Under the pieces are notes generated by a model. It was given only the letters and a program-made list of their open reading frames with translations, did not search any database and had not been told where the DNA came from. This document shows, piece by piece, positions 1 to 13,700 of a stretch of 64,000 bases of DNA. Position 1 is the stretch's first letter; each line of letters begins with the position of its first letter. The position numbers and the translations under genes are program-made. The DNA is from Scortum barcoo (taxonomy: Eukaryota; Chordata; Actinopteri; Centrarchiformes; Terapontidae). The stretch lies in NCBI GenBank assembly GCA_023238725.1, contig CM041531.1, forward strand, positions 17,878,643 to 17,942,642, given 5' to 3'.

Positions 1-129
1 AATGTTTTGCAAAGAGGTTCAAATAAAAGACTTTCACCTTTAAAACAGTCTGTGGAGGCACTAATGTAACTTCATGGCTCAGTGAGTGAGACCGAAGTTC
101 AATTACTACACAGAAAAAAAGGTTACTCT

Positions 130-155
130 CTCTCTCTCACACACACACACAGTAA
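130..155. repeat. CT/CA dinucleotide microsatellite
   Basis: A CT run passes into a CA run in intron sequence of PEPD copy 0. The matching places in A (about 17864-17905) and C (about 47247-47270) also carry CA-rich tracts of other lengths. Confidence 0.85.
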
Positions 156-833
156 AGATCAGCACCACCAAAAAGTCAACAAACAACACATCAACACAAG
201 AAAGGGGTTTGACACTAGCAGCACTTAAGTATTCAGGACTAAGATCACAGTGAGCAAGTGAAACTAATGAAGAGCCGAGCACGTTCAAGTGCTGACCAAG
301 TAACTCCTGACTGGAAATATTTTTTTTATACATGTCAGATGACTGAAGATGCTTTGAGGTTTATGGATTAAGGAAGAGGAAATGTGTGACATGGTCAAGA
401 GTCTGTATGTTATTTCCTGATCATTTTGTCCAGTGGATTTGCTGATTATCTTATCTATCCTTACACCATCCTTATAAAGTGAGTCTAGTGCAGCAATCAG
501 CTTGTTGTCAGGTTTTTTTTTTTTACAATTTCCAAGAGGTTGATAATTTCAAAAACAAGTAATATGATTAAAAAACTAATTTGAGAAATTTACTCTTCTG
601 GTGTTTGTACAATCAAACATGTCTTAGGTGTTTTGGGTGAAGACAAAATATTAGGTCTTCTTGGTGGCATTTACACTAAATAAATGACATTGCAAATACT
701 CATCTTTATATTGGATGTAAAGAAACCACCATGACTTTATCAACCTTTCCTCAAGTTCCAGCTCACAGCTTTGGAGCAGCTGGGGATGATTGTTGGCCAT
801 GTACACAGCTCTTTAAAGATTAGTGTGACTCAC

Positions 834-1411
834 TCTCCCATCCAAGTAGCGTAGCTTTCAGGCAGTTTGGGAACAAAAAGGATGGATTTCCCAGAGTTCA
901 CATCAATGGCTCCATAACAGTCGGGCTCAGTTACTCCAAAAGCCCAGTGGAAGAAAGACTCCTGCACAATTCACACAATCAGCCAGAGCATTAGTGAGGG
1001 AGATTATAATAGTCAGCTAGAAGAAGGCAGAAAGTTAGTCAATGTTGGTCAGACCAGTTCACAGGTGTTCAGATGAAAACAGAACTTGACAACGAAACAA
1101 ACAACGAAGAGTACCAGAGAAACTCAGAGCTGTTCCTTCACTTTAACATGTTTGCTGATAGGATTTACATTTGTTTCTGTTCCGGGACCACCCAGGGATT
1201 ACAAAAGGGGAGATGAATAAAAACATATCCTTGACTAAACCTGACTAAACATGACTAAACCTCTCACTTTAGTCTCAGGTTTGCACTTGATCCTAGGATA
1301 AACTAAAATCCTGCCTACCAGAAAAGGAAGCCTGTGTCCGTGCAATACCTCTGCTTCTGCTCTCCTCCCTGCAGCACCACCTCTGACACCGTCAGGGTGA
1401 AAGGGAGACAA
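834..1411 (-). pseudogene. PEPD copy 0 relic (exons 3 and 2), continues off the left edge
   Basis: Exon 3 (834-961, 128 bases) is open with intact splice sites, with one aspartate-to-asparagine change against A. Upstream, an exon 2 relic at about 1311-1411 keeps the part for the QRYCTDT end. It has lost its GTAAGT donor and roughly the first two thirds of the exon through an internal deletion. Exon 4 should lie near 160, but the flanks seen in copy A are joined directly there, so exon 4 is gone. No exon 1 is found before copy A. Remaining exons, if any, lie left of the window. Confidence 0.8.
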
Positions 1412-2985
1412 AAGGTCATGTAGCTCAGGTTGGTGAAGTGGTTGAACACTTTGGGTTAGGATCAAGATTATTGTAATGGATAGTAGTAGCAGTAGCATGT
1501 AATGCTCAAGCCTACAAAGTGTAAAACAAAAAAAAATTATGATTCATGACAATAACACTGATATCCACAGAAATGTAAAGAAGCCTAAACCAAGTTGTGA
1601 CAGTATAGAGTGGATTCATTTGTCCTCAACCTGTTGTGTTTCCAACACAGTGTTTATCTGATAGTTGTTTTATTCACTTTTTCTTTTCTATTTTATTCTT
1701 CATAGAGGACCTCTGGAGATAAACATCACTCAGTCACCTATCTACTAAACACAGACACGAGACCTATTTTGTTTCCATCATATCTGAAGTTAAAGCCTTT
1801 ACATTTGGTTTGTAGATCTTGATGTGGTGTGTGAACATCCTGCCATCAGAAAACATTAAGTCAGAGCTCAAATACACAACCACTGATTTTGGACATAAAT
1901 CTTTGTCTCTTGCTGATGGCTTTGCTGATGAGATAACAAACACAAAGATGTTGATTGTTGATTGTTTGACTCTGCCAAAGCCCATTTAATCGCCTCATTA
2001 TATTTTATGGCTCAAGGATTTCTCAATCACTGGTGGTTTACTGGTGCAACCGTGTATCTGCAAGGACAGATCCGCCTCACTGAGGAGGTACATTGTTACT
2101 GAACGTGCAACGCTTGAAAATATTTCGCACCATAAGACTAATATTGTATATCTGAGAACTTACAAAGGGAAGACACAATAATGTCCAACAATGTAATCCA
2201 TTACCCTGCCCAGCCATGCACAGGGCTTCAAGATACCCCATGAAATTTATAATGTCCAATGGTTTTTAGAGGTATTGAATACACTCTGTTAATTTTAAGG
2301 GTCAAATTTCTGTCTTTGCCCTTGATTCTATAACAATTTAAGGTGTTCTTGTTTGTTGCAATTTGCTGGCAGAGACCTTTGTCATGGGGGTGTCTCTTTT
2401 AAATAGGCCCCTCTCATTTAGTCAGAAGTTTTTCCACCAGCCAAAGACTGACAGGTTTAGGAGATGTAGTGATACTCAGAAATAGCTGTAGTTGTTCTCT
2501 TTCTTGACTGTCTCTCCACAGTTGACAGTTTTATTGTCTTTTAATCCACAGACCCCCTAAACATAGATGTGGTTTTAAGAGTCATTATGTTATCAATTGT
2601 TTATATTCTTTTAATATTTCCCAGTATATCAAGAAGTGATTTCTTTCCTGCTGTTACTGAGGGGAAGATATGATTCTCTTCTCTTGAAGATCTGATGTCT
2701 ACCTGTCAGTGTGCGATCAAAGAAGAAAGGAACTCCTATTTTTAATAACTAATCCTCTTAAAAGCCATTAAATCTGTGATCAGTCTCTTATTAGCTGGCC
2801 AGTTAAATCTAGTTGAGAGGCCAAAAATGTCCCCATTTTATAACAATACAGATAGAGGAGATTCTGGAGCACATCAGCACATAATTCAGAGAGGTGGATG
2901 TTGACTCCTGCCAAATGTTAACACTGACTTTTTTCAGTGAAATCTCTCTATCAGCCTTGGAATGCACTTTTATGTTTCATCTAAA
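1412..2985. repeat. Intergenic segment shared with 33400-35580
   Basis: No exon is seen. Blocks match the B-C interval: 1560-2300 with 33480-34140, 2330-2640 with 34190-34470, and 2690-2980 with 35280-35580. This shows that the unit 0/A boundary was duplicated together with the genes. The block 2690-2980 lies just past the BEL pol end and might be LTR-derived. Confidence 0.7.
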
Positions 2986-3489
2986 TCATTCGCTCGCCCT
3001 TCTAACTACATTCCCACTTGGTTATTAGAGCAGTATCTGAGACAGTTGATCCACATGTTTTCACAATTAATAACTGTTCTCTGTGTACTGGTATTTTTTC
3101 CTCCAAATTTTAAACATGTCACTGTTTACCTTCTCTTAAAGAAGTCCTCTCTGGATGCCTCCATAAAGTCATTTTAGATCAATGTTTAAACTGCCACTTT
3201 CATCCAAGGTTTTAGAAAACATCTAATTCTTTTATGAACAACAATGATATTTTTATGCGCCACTCCTTGGTGCCTTTCATTTGTTGAGTTTTAGATACAA
3301 TTTTCAGTTCTTACTGCTTGGTTTTCAAGTCTTGAATGGTCAGGCTTCAGCCTTCATCTGTGATCTGTTAACTCTCCATGTTCAAAGGTCCCTAAGCTGA
3401 CTTTTTGAAGGCCAGACATATAAAAATGACTTCTAACACCCCTAACTACTGAACTTAATTGTAACAGAACACTCCCCCCCTGGCATGAT

Positions 3490-6000
3490 TACACATCATT
3501 CAATAAGCCTATGACACTTCCACCTAAGCATCTGGGAGAAGATGACCTTGACCTGGACCTGGCACACCTTCCCCTTTTTGTTAGAGAAGGTCTGTGTTAT
3601 CAGCCCAAGGGGCCATTCATTTCTTAGTATTTGACTCATTCGTCTGTAGTGTTGGGAAGAATTGTTTTCACCATGTATCGCAGAAGGTGTTGTACTGGTG
3701 CTCAACTTGCTGTCACTGTTGCTTTTAGAGGTCTAAAGCTCCAAATTTGCCTGTAGGAACAAGACCTTTTTATGTGAGAAGGGCAGCTGATGTGAATATA
3801 TATGAATCATCATGGTCCATTGTTATGGAAAAAAAGAAGCCTGGCATTGATAATGGCTGCTACTCCTGCCATAAAAGTCACCAGCACTTCATGGGTAAGT
3901 TCGTCTTTCAGCTAGAATCCAGAATTATCCTAGCAAGACCAATAATCCTTTCCCATGTTCCCATGAAATGGGAAGCATGAGGGGGACTAAAAGTCCAATA
4001 GCAACCTTGGTCTAACAGGTGAGTCCTCACAGTTGTACTGTCAGTGTTCAAACATATCTTCAAGTCCCTACAGGCATCAACAAAGTTAGTACCAATATCT
4101 AAATATATGCCTGACTGACCCACACAGAGCTAGAAAACGCCTTTATGTGTTATGTGGATTCTATGACTTCAATATGAACAGCTTTTATGCTCATATATGT
4201 AAAGATTAAAGAAAGAAAGACAACATTTGTAAATAGAGGGTCTGTTGAAAGATGATCTGCTGGAAGGCTGGCCATTTTCTAGATGCTAAGAGGAGCTCTA
4301 AGCCCTTTGCAAGTTATGCACTGGTGGATGATGCTGCTCACTTCCCACCAGCTTTTCAAAAGCTAGCTGAACTGAAAGCCCCTTCTGTGAAGAGATAAGA
4401 GAGAGAGGAACTGTTCATGATTCTGTCTGATTAGTAAAGCTGCAATATAATGTTTGCCAGAAATAACCAATATTCATGGTGGTCAAGGTTTGAATGGTGG
4501 AAGCAGCCTTCAACTCTTAGAAGGCCATGTTCATCAACAAAAGGGATCGAGATTTTTGAATGGACCATTTTAATCTTCTCACATTTTCTCCTTACTGCAG
4601 ACCTTCCCTTGTACCATCTGAAGGATGATGGCTGAGGTCTGATTAGATTCTTTAACAGTGAATTATGCTTCATAGTAATGCCAGCCCTTACAAAAGCTGT
4701 TTTCCTTCAGGGTTGTGTTGAAAAGACTATGTGCACAAGGTGAGTAATAGCATGAGATAGTTATTTCCAAGAAGAGAGCTTGGCAAATCATTGAAAACCA
4801 AGCTTCTTCAATGATGTTGTAGTTCTTAAAGTGGACTTTAGAGGCCAGTATCTGAGTTAGATCAGACAAGATCTGAGTTGGATCAGACAAGATCGTAGGT
4901 GTTTTGAGAGATTCTCTCTGGTACAGACAGAACTTGGGGCCCACTCAGCCAGTTGGTGTCTTGGCCTGCAGCGACAGAACATGTTGCATGATCTAAATGA
5001 TATAAATGTAGCCCAGAACTACCTTGTTATATGTATAGTAGGTTATGGCATTGAGCTAAAGGTCAATTGCTCAAGGCAGTTTTGCTGAGGTTAGGTCTGC
5101 TAACTTGACAGCAAGTACTGCTGTGCAAAGTTCCAGTTTCTGTATCGTGTGCTCAGGGCAGGGGAGCAGCTTGGCTTTACATATTACAAATGACATGATT
5201 ATTCCCAGCAGTGTCTGTGACTTTTAAATATGTCACTGCAGCAATAGTTTTGATTGATGCATCTGAAAAGATGCACAGTTCTCTTCTCACAACTGCTGAA
5301 GGTGAAGTTTTAGTGTAGGGTCTGGAGGTGGAAAGATTGGATCAATCTGTCAAGGAAGCTCTCTATGACGTTTAGGTTTCCTCCATTCCTTGAGGTTCTT
5401 GGCACTACAAACCCAAGGCTATTGATACTGGATTTACCCCTTATCTAATCCTGATATTCAGACCATCGTCTCCATCGAAGTCGGCCATCAAAAAGTACAT
5501 CTGGGTCAAAGTGAAACTCGCAGACCTGAGCAGGGCATGAATAACCATGTGGGTGAGGGGCTACTACCTAAGGCATGGACCGTAATGCATTCCACAATGT
5601 CTTTGGACAGGTCATTGTCTTAAAATCAAATAAACTGAAGGAAGTTAATGTCATCTTCCCTAACAAAATGCAAAACAATAGAACATCTGTTCTATGTCAG
5701 CTGTAAAGGCAATTGCTCCCTTTCTGATGCAGATCAGTATGCCAAGCAGTTGAGTGATACACCATTACATTGGGCACTCAAATCAAACACCACTCGGATC
5801 TGTCTTGGTTTCTTTGGATGGTACACAATGATTGTTGTCAATGACAGCATTGTGCTAATGAAGCTGAAAAAATGGCCTCCCATTTCAGGCTTCCTTGCAT
5901 AGTTCTGCGTTAGAAACATGAGACGCTTCAGTAGTAGTAAAAGTCCCTCATCATGAAGGAGGCATTCTGAATCGAAGGAGCTCCATGGTTGTCATCTTTG
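3490..6000 (-). mobile_element. BEL/Pao LTR retrotransposon pol fragments
   Basis: Minus-strand pieces occur in the order expected for a BEL/Pao pol. An RT start with VYHPKKPRQIRVVFDLSAQ lies at 5734-5919. The region before the integrase with DEHGLLRVEG is at 4431-4673. The integrase core with LLDQGCYWTFSPPHASHFMG is at 3908-4123. The C-terminal pol region with NEWPLGLITQTF is at 3496-3705. Frames carry stops and shifts throughout, so it is inactive. Sequence up to about 6960 may be more of the same element, but I cannot assign it. Confidence 0.72.
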
Positions 6001-6984
6001 GTCTACTTTAATGAAAAAAAGTTTGCATCCCAGGCGGTCAGCATGACAGGTAGATTTCTTCTCAGGATATGTTGGGAGGTGATTGAGGTCCTGGATCTCA
6101 CTGTATTTTTCTTTGATGCAGAACACATAAAGCATGGATCAAACAGAGTAGGGTGTTCTAGCTCTGTGGTGTTTGTGGAGAAAGTGCTGATTGATGGTGG
6201 TTTGTGGACGCTTTCAGAGATACATTATTCTTAGAAAGGTGTCAATTTGTTTGAACAGAGCATATTCCACCACTTCTGCTTAGCCATAAACCTGTTCAAG
6301 TATGTCCCATAAAATAGTCAATCCCGCAGAAGAAGAAGAAGATCCATCTCCTCACTTGCTGTCAGGTCTAAACCATTCGTTGCAGTCTGAAAAGAACACT
6401 TCCAGGCTCTGTAGTTTTGAGGTTTGTTATCAAATTGAAGTAAGCCTCTAGCCAAAAGCTCACAATGAGCAAAGTATCTTACAAAGTCATTTATGTTTGA
6501 ATTGCCATTATTGGAGAGAGTTTGGAGATAAGGGACAGGGTAACAGAGTCAGGGGACCATTGTCATTTTGAGGTCTGAAACACTGCGCAGGATTATCATG
6601 GTCATTCTTGAACTTAACTTTCTGCGACCTGTGATCATATGATCATATCTTAATAGATGTAAGGCTGCTGTTAGGTCAGATGAGGTGATCGGGTAGTAGT
6701 ATTGGTTTGGTCTAGGAGGAAGGAATTGGCTTCAGGTCTGGGATATGAAGGTGAAATGTTGTAGCTAGTGCTTAGCTCTGTTTTTGCTGGTCCACCATCA
6801 TCACATAGCTGGAGTTCCGTCTCTCATACTTTGGCTTGGTCAATAACATCAGTGCAATATGTGGTTTCCAAGGGAATGTAATCTCACTCTCGCCCTCGCC
6901 ATGACTGCAGCAGACCCAGTTGATAATGTACTGGGAACACAAAGTGCAGAAGTACATCTTTAATGAACAGTGTCTTTTACGTTT

Positions 6985-7604
6985 AGGTAATGTTCTGCAC
7001 TAATATTTTCTATAATATGTTTTATTTTAATATGTAAGTTTTGTAACAGCTCCGTATGTCTAAGAACTGCTGTTTCACTTCACTATCTATATGACAAAAT
7101 TCACATGCAATAATGGCAGAACCACTGAAAGAATACTAAATACCAAATACCAAACAAAAAAGTCACACACATTTGCAAATTAAAATGATTATTTATTTTA
7201 CTTCACAGCATTCCTTTGTGAATCAATGTTTATAAAGAGGAAAATATAGAATAAGAAATATTTTTAAAAAATTAATTTCTTTTTCCAGGAGGCACAGAAG
7301 AAAACACTTTTAAGGTATTAAAGCTAGAGTATGTCCCTTAAAGTGACTACTAACGTTTATCTTACAGTTTGAAAGTATGTATGAAAGTATGAAAGTTTTA
7401 TAAAGACACTGTATTAGGCTTATCATGTTTTTTTTGCTTATGATTATGTGTTAATACTAATACTGAATAATAATCTTGATTGTGTAGCAGTTGTGAGATA
7501 TGAGAGTCATAACTTCAGTTTTGCCAAAGAATATTCTTTGTCGATCATCTGCAGTAATTAGTGACACTGCAGTGTACAACTCAGACGTTAATGAGAGACA
7601 TCAT
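6985..7604. repeat. 3' flank of PEPD copy A, shared with copy C flank
   Basis: The sequence matches 35880-36479 apart from the interspersed repeat and hairpin block in the latter. It probably holds the 3' untranslated region, with a candidate AATAAA on the minus strand at 7192-7197. No further gene is seen. Confidence 0.6.
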
Positions 7605-7748
7605 TCAGAATGTCTCACTGCTGGTGACAGGGCTGAAGGGTTTTGCGGAGTCCGCCATGAAAGCCTCAATCTCCTCCACTGTGCGAGGGACGCAGGTCAG
7701 CAGCTCTATACCATCAGCTGTCACTGCGATGTCATCTTCAATGCGAAC
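7605..7748 (-). CDS. pepd: PEPD copy A exon 15, last ligand and stop
   Basis: The exon is 144 bases, 47 codons plus TGA. It opens VRIEDDIAVTADGIELLTC, where the first glutamate aligns with human E452. It continues VPRTVEEIEAFMADS and ends in a serine-rich tail, SPVTSSETF. The length is normal for the family. Confidence 0.9.
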   Translation of the reverse strand, partial: VRIEDDIAVTADGIELLTCVPRTVEEIEAFMADSAKPFSPVTSSETF

Positions 7749-10700
7749 CTGTGCACAGTGGTGATACATGGGTCAGTCAAACTTGGTAGAATCAAAGGAG
7801 GAGACATTCAGCTCAGTTAGTACAAACATCTAAGTGCACATTGGAATTAATGTGTAAATATGAGACTCTGTTTACGTAGCAAAAATTTGTCACTCAACAT
7901 TTTCCTTGAAGACCTTTCAGCATCACAATCTTTCATTTAGCCCATTGGATAACATGACTGAATAGCAATGTCATGCTCTGTGGACCACGTATCAAGTAAA
8001 TGTTGTCCTGCAGGCTCTCTGGTGAGCTAATTTCAGTATTATTGGGTCTAAATAAAACTGTGCAGGCAGACTGACCCCTCCAAAGCCACGGAAACGAGCC
8101 AGAACTTGGTTATTGATGAAGCAGCTCTGGGCAGGGTTGGCCAGGGCCTGGTCCAGCAGGTGGTTGATGAAGTATATGCCAGGCTCCACGGTGAGGACCA
8201 TCCTCTCCTGCACCAGGCGGCCCATCCGCAGACTCCTCAGTCCAGGCTCGTCAATGCGCTCCACCCCCTGGACAACAGTACAGTTTGTTAAAACACAGAG
8301 CTAAACAGTAACACAAAACTTTTTGTGACTTACTAGTATTGAGCTACCAATTTTTTCAACATACAACATATTCAAATTGAGTGAACCCTGCTTCACAGTG
8401 TCCTTCATGCAGAAGGTGTCACATACTGACACCTGCTGGTGAACTTTCAGCAGTTCGACTGGAGCTTCTGTGGGTAAACTGTCTTCTGTATTCAGTCATC
8501 AGAAGAGCAAAACTGCGAAACCTGAAACCATCTGTTCAGAGTTCAGACAAAATTTTACTTCCCCTCTCTGCTGCCCTCATCCTGAACTTGTTCCTTTAGC
8601 TTAGCCTCTTTTTGTTCTGCTCTCACTGCTTCAGCAAAGGTCTCTCTATTATTGATGACATCAATATTGGAGCAACAGGACTGTTTACCTCTTCTTCTGT
8701 CTAGAGACCTTGACTGTTTCAATGCTAACTACAGGTAAGTTGTGATGTGAGCAATTTCACGACTGAAGTCTGTTCTCACCTCAGGGTATCCTCCCACATC
8801 GTGCACATCGATGCCCAGAAGGTGTCCCAGGCCGTGGGGCATGAAGACGGAGCCCAGGTGGACCTTCAACATGTCCTCCACGCTGCCAGTCAGGATGCCG
8901 ATCTTCACCAACTCCTCCAGGTGAACCCGATCAGTCAGGCGGTGCATGTCAGTCCACTTTACACCTTCAACACAAACGGCATGATTATAAAGAACGTAAG
9001 TTTTTACCAACATAGCACTTTACAAAGAAATATTTGCAAAAAAACAGCAACTTATAATATCCCTAATATGTATAACTGTACTGAAAACCATGAATTTTTT
9101 TCCACATCAAATATCATACCTATGGTCATTACCATGGTTTTTACTTTACAATAACAAAAAAGATGCCAAGAAAATGCAACAAAATAATGAGTGCAAAAGA
9201 TTAAATTTTAAGTTAGTTAGGTGCAAGAGTTAAATTGACTAAAAGATGATAACCTGGTTTGATGGCAGCCATAACAGTTCGGGAGGATTTGAGGACGGCC
9301 TCATAGATGGCCCTCTGGTCTGGAGTGAACTTGCCGTTGGCTGGGAAAGAGCAGGTGATGTCTGACGAGTAGCAGTAGTACTCTCCACCCATGTCGAACA
9401 GACTGCAGGGGACAAGACATCAGAAATTATTCTGTCAAAGTTATTTTCACAGTGCTTTGGATTTGTGTGCAAAGTATTTCTGAGCTGAAAGTGAAAAACT
9501 ACTAGAGGCTACACACCACATATCTCCATCCGCAATTGTCTTGTCATTGGGAGCCCCAGCATGGCCGTAGTGGAGGATGGAGCCGTTATTACCTCTGTTG
9601 TTAAACAATAACACACTTTGTGAATCGAAAAGACATAAATAGTTCCATTTTAAATAACCAATAGACTACAAGGTGGGAACTGTGTTGAGAACTTCCTAGC
9701 AATAACTCCAATTTGAATTCAATAATATATTTCAATGCAGCAATAAAGGGATTCCAATCTTCCAACATTTCAATTTTATTTTAATCCCTCTTTGATGTCT
9801 CACTGGGATGACTGGGTCCTCATTTTAGAAGCTCTTCATTACAACAAGAAAATAGTTTGCATCCACTGACAACTAATCCCCAGGAAGTGCTCATTAAACA
9901 TGGCCTTTAATATAAAAGGCCAAAGCATGATTAGCAGAAATGTCTCAGAATTCTCAATCCATAATTATGCTACTAGCTGACAGTAATCTGGCAACAAAAA
10001 GAAATCTTGTGCTGTTTTGTAATCGGGATACTGCATCCATCTTCCCCTTCATCCAGCACTCTGCTCTGTGTTCAAATCCTTGAAAATGTTCAATTGACAC
10101 AGAGGCTGAAAAGATATCATGCATTGCACTGTAATGTGTTTATAAATATTTATGTTCATTCAGCTGAGCTCTCACCCGAGAAGACAACAAGCTTTTGATG
10201 ATGTTTGCTCTAAAGATGTGTACTGGCAACTTCTTTAACCTCAAAGCTACCATTTGTGCCATTAATGACAACATCCTCATTATACCAGGCGTGTAATTAA
10301 TAAATGACATAAGGCTTTAATTATGCTTCATCAGATTTCTTAAAGATGAGGGGGCACGGGTCTGTGTTTGCATACCTTTTTCTTTTACACTTGTATATAA
10401 TATGTTTCTGTTTATTTTTGTCTTAATTTCAAACCCGCCTCCTGGCACAAGCTGAATAAACCCATCAAGTCCACATGGCACATAGTTGATATCTGGAAGG
10501 TGTGTGTGTGTGCGTGTGTAAGCTCCTTGGTGAGTCTCTTAAACCTATGTTTACATCCGTATTTGGAGAAGTGTAATTTCTGCATCAGTCAGAAATGAAA
10601 CCAGTGAACATTCGTTGACAAAGCCTTACGTTCCACAGATACAGGTGTACGAGGTGTGACGCATCCCTCCTTTATTGTAGCAGTAGTGCTGGAACAGGCT

Positions 10701-13700
10701 GCAAAGGACAAAAAACGACCCAGTGAGAAAAAGGAAACCAAACAATTTTAGCACAGAAATCAGCACAGACAAACAATAATTAAGTGAAGGACTTTTACTG
10801 GTAGTCAAGACATCCCTCTCCCCAGCAACACATTCCTGCTCTTAGACAATCTCATTCCTTCTGTCACTACTCAAAGCTCATGGCCATAGGTAAGAGTTTG
10901 GATAAAATAGTAAATTGAAAGCTTTGCCTTCCAGCTCAGCTCTCTTTTCACCAACATGGTTCATTACAATGCCCAACAGTCAGTCAATCTCATGGTCCTT
11001 TTTATCCTCATTCAAGAACAAGACCCCGAGGTACTCCTCTGCCTGAGGCAGGAGCTCACTTCCAACCAAGAGGAAGCAATCCCCAGCTCCAAGTAATCTA
11101 AAGAGAGTAAAGAGCTGGTCCACTGTTCCACCTCTGCCACTCCTCAGGGCGCAGTCCCAGATGTCCATGCGACACTGAACAGGTGTGTTAGCCATAACAG
11201 CCACACAGTGTGCAAAGTTTTCAGCATATCTGGGCGAATCTCATCCACACCTGGGGCCTTGCTTCTGAGGAGCTTCTTGACCCCAGCGATCTCTGACACA
11301 GATATGGGCAAGGTTTCCCCTGGATCTTTCAGCTCTTCCTCCTTGGAGGACATGCCTGCTGGGTTTATAAGTTCCATAAAGTGCTCCTTCCACTGCCTGA
11401 CAATCTCCCGTCTGGTTAGCAGTTCTCCCCTGCTGAAGACAGCCTGGGATAAGCCCTGCTTTCCCTCCCGAGTCTGATGTTTTGCCAGAACTTCCTTGAG
11501 GCCAGCTGAAAGTTACTCTCCATAACCCCTAATCCTAACCCTCAGCCAGAAGTTCCCAGTTCACTGTCACTAAATGTTTTGGTTTACCAGGTATGTCTAG
11601 CAGCCTGCCCCTCCACCTGATCCAACTCACCACCAGGTGGTGATCAGTTGACAGTTCTGCTCCTCTGCTCACCCGAGTGTCCAAAACAAATGGCTGCAGA
11701 TCTGATGATACGACCACAAATTCGATCATTGACCTCTGGTTGAGTGCGCTCTGGTACCAGGTACACTTATGAGCCATCCTATGCACCACTCAGGTTAAGA
11801 TCAGGCAGTCATTCAGTCAGTCAATCCTCCCATTCACACCCCTCAAGATTTCTCCATCCTTGCCCACATGAGCGTTGAAGTTCCCCAGTAGAACTATAGA
11901 GATGCTAGACGACACGTTATCCAGGATGCCATCCAGTGACTCTAAGAAGGCCGGGTACTCAGACCTCCTGCTTGGTGCATATGCACAGATAACGTCACAG
12001 ACTTCCTCCCTGCGACTTGCAACTGCTTGGAGGAAACTCATTACCAGGGAGAACTGGCAGCACTCAGATGGGAATCTGTGAGCTCTGATTGTGTTTTTTG
12101 GTGAATCAGAAATTATCACTTGTTTCATTGTGACAGTTTTCGACATGACACAAGCTAAATTCTGACTCTAGATTAATCTTCCACTTGATTATAATCTTGC
12201 TTCTGTAATCATCTACATGCCTACTTATTTATTCTTTGTTTCATAAACTTTTCACTTTGTTTTTTTCTACACCTAAGCATAGAGTAAATGGCCATGTACA
12301 CCCCACAGTGCCAAGTCCACCAGTGTCAAGCATGTGACACAATGCAGAAAACCTCAAAAAAGTAAGAACCTCCAAGTACTTACCTAACTGTACATATAAT
12401 AAGTATGGGCATAATGTCTATCCAAAATAAATTAACAGGAGCCTGCACTACTTACCTCTCCATTTCATATTCTTTTTGTCCAGGCTTCACATGCTTCATG
12501 ATCTTCAGAGAACAAGTGAACAAATGAAGAGTGGTTATATGTGATTAGCAAAATAAAACATGTCAGGATAAAAACTGTTATTCTTTTGTAATTGACCTCC
12601 AAAGTTCAGCCTATGCACAAAAACCCAAATGCTCACTTGTTTTCTATGTATATCTGGCAGTGTGGCACTCAAAAATACTCAAGCCTCCATGCATGTCATA
12701 CTCAAAGTTTCACTCTGATATTTTATTGATTAGTGGTTGTTCACTCACTGTCAGAATGCTTGCCCCGCACAGGTAGACGTTGCTCGTAAATGACTTCCCA
12801 AAGGGATGAAGGACTCCTTCCAAAATAGTTTAACTTTCGTTTTAGTCTAACTATAGTTTAGACTGTGGAGTTTTTACTTCTTCCAACTTGTGACTGGCTT
12901 GTGACTGAATATATCTCTTTTCTAGAACCTGATTCTTTGACTGGATCTGCCACTTCAGTCAGCTAAATTTTCGGAGGCTGTCATCCTTGGTTTCACTCAC
13001 AGATGTAAAAACGGAAAAAAAAAAAAAAAAATCTACTCGGGTGCTTTGTTTCCCTATGAACTTTTCTTATGAGTATACTTTTTTCCTACTTTGTTTGTGT
13101 CATGTATTTGAACATCAATGCTTTTAACAGCAAAGCAAAGTGTAGTCTGCAGGATCAACCCAAAGTACGTAAATAGTTCAGAAGTCAGTGCCCTCAAGCA
13201 CTTGCTAATTTGGCAGAACATTTTCTGTTTTGACTGCACACCTACAGAGAAGGTTGTACCTGAAAATCTACCAATGGTGGCTTCTGGGACACAGGAGTAA
13301 AAAAACAATACGTCTAAAAAGCAAGTCTAATGATCACACTCATAACAGGAGGAAAACAATATTGAGCACTCATGGTAAGTGAGAACAGATAACACTGAGA
13401 GGTTAACTGCTACTCAACCTCTGAAGATGTTATTCATGGTGATGAAGTGAAATCCTGTGCTGAAGTAAAATGTTGCTTTAATGTTGAAGCTTATTGGTCA
13501 AAGGCTATCTCTGTAACTGCTGGCCTCCAAGCTAGAGGATAAGGTTAAAATCGATAGCATTTAAACAGTTTACAGCCTTAGAGGATCCTGACATACTGAA
13601 ACGTTTGGGCAAGTTTTAAACTCAATAAGCTGCTTGATACTTTGGGTATTTAATTTCATCCTGTGAACTTTTCTTTTCCCTTTATTCCTTTATTTAATGG

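Noticed and set aside
8747..9154. 135-residue plus-strand open frame
   Set aside because: It is the antisense of PEPD exon 13 and its flank. The plus-strand translation has no family motifs, and the minus strand encodes the well conserved exon.
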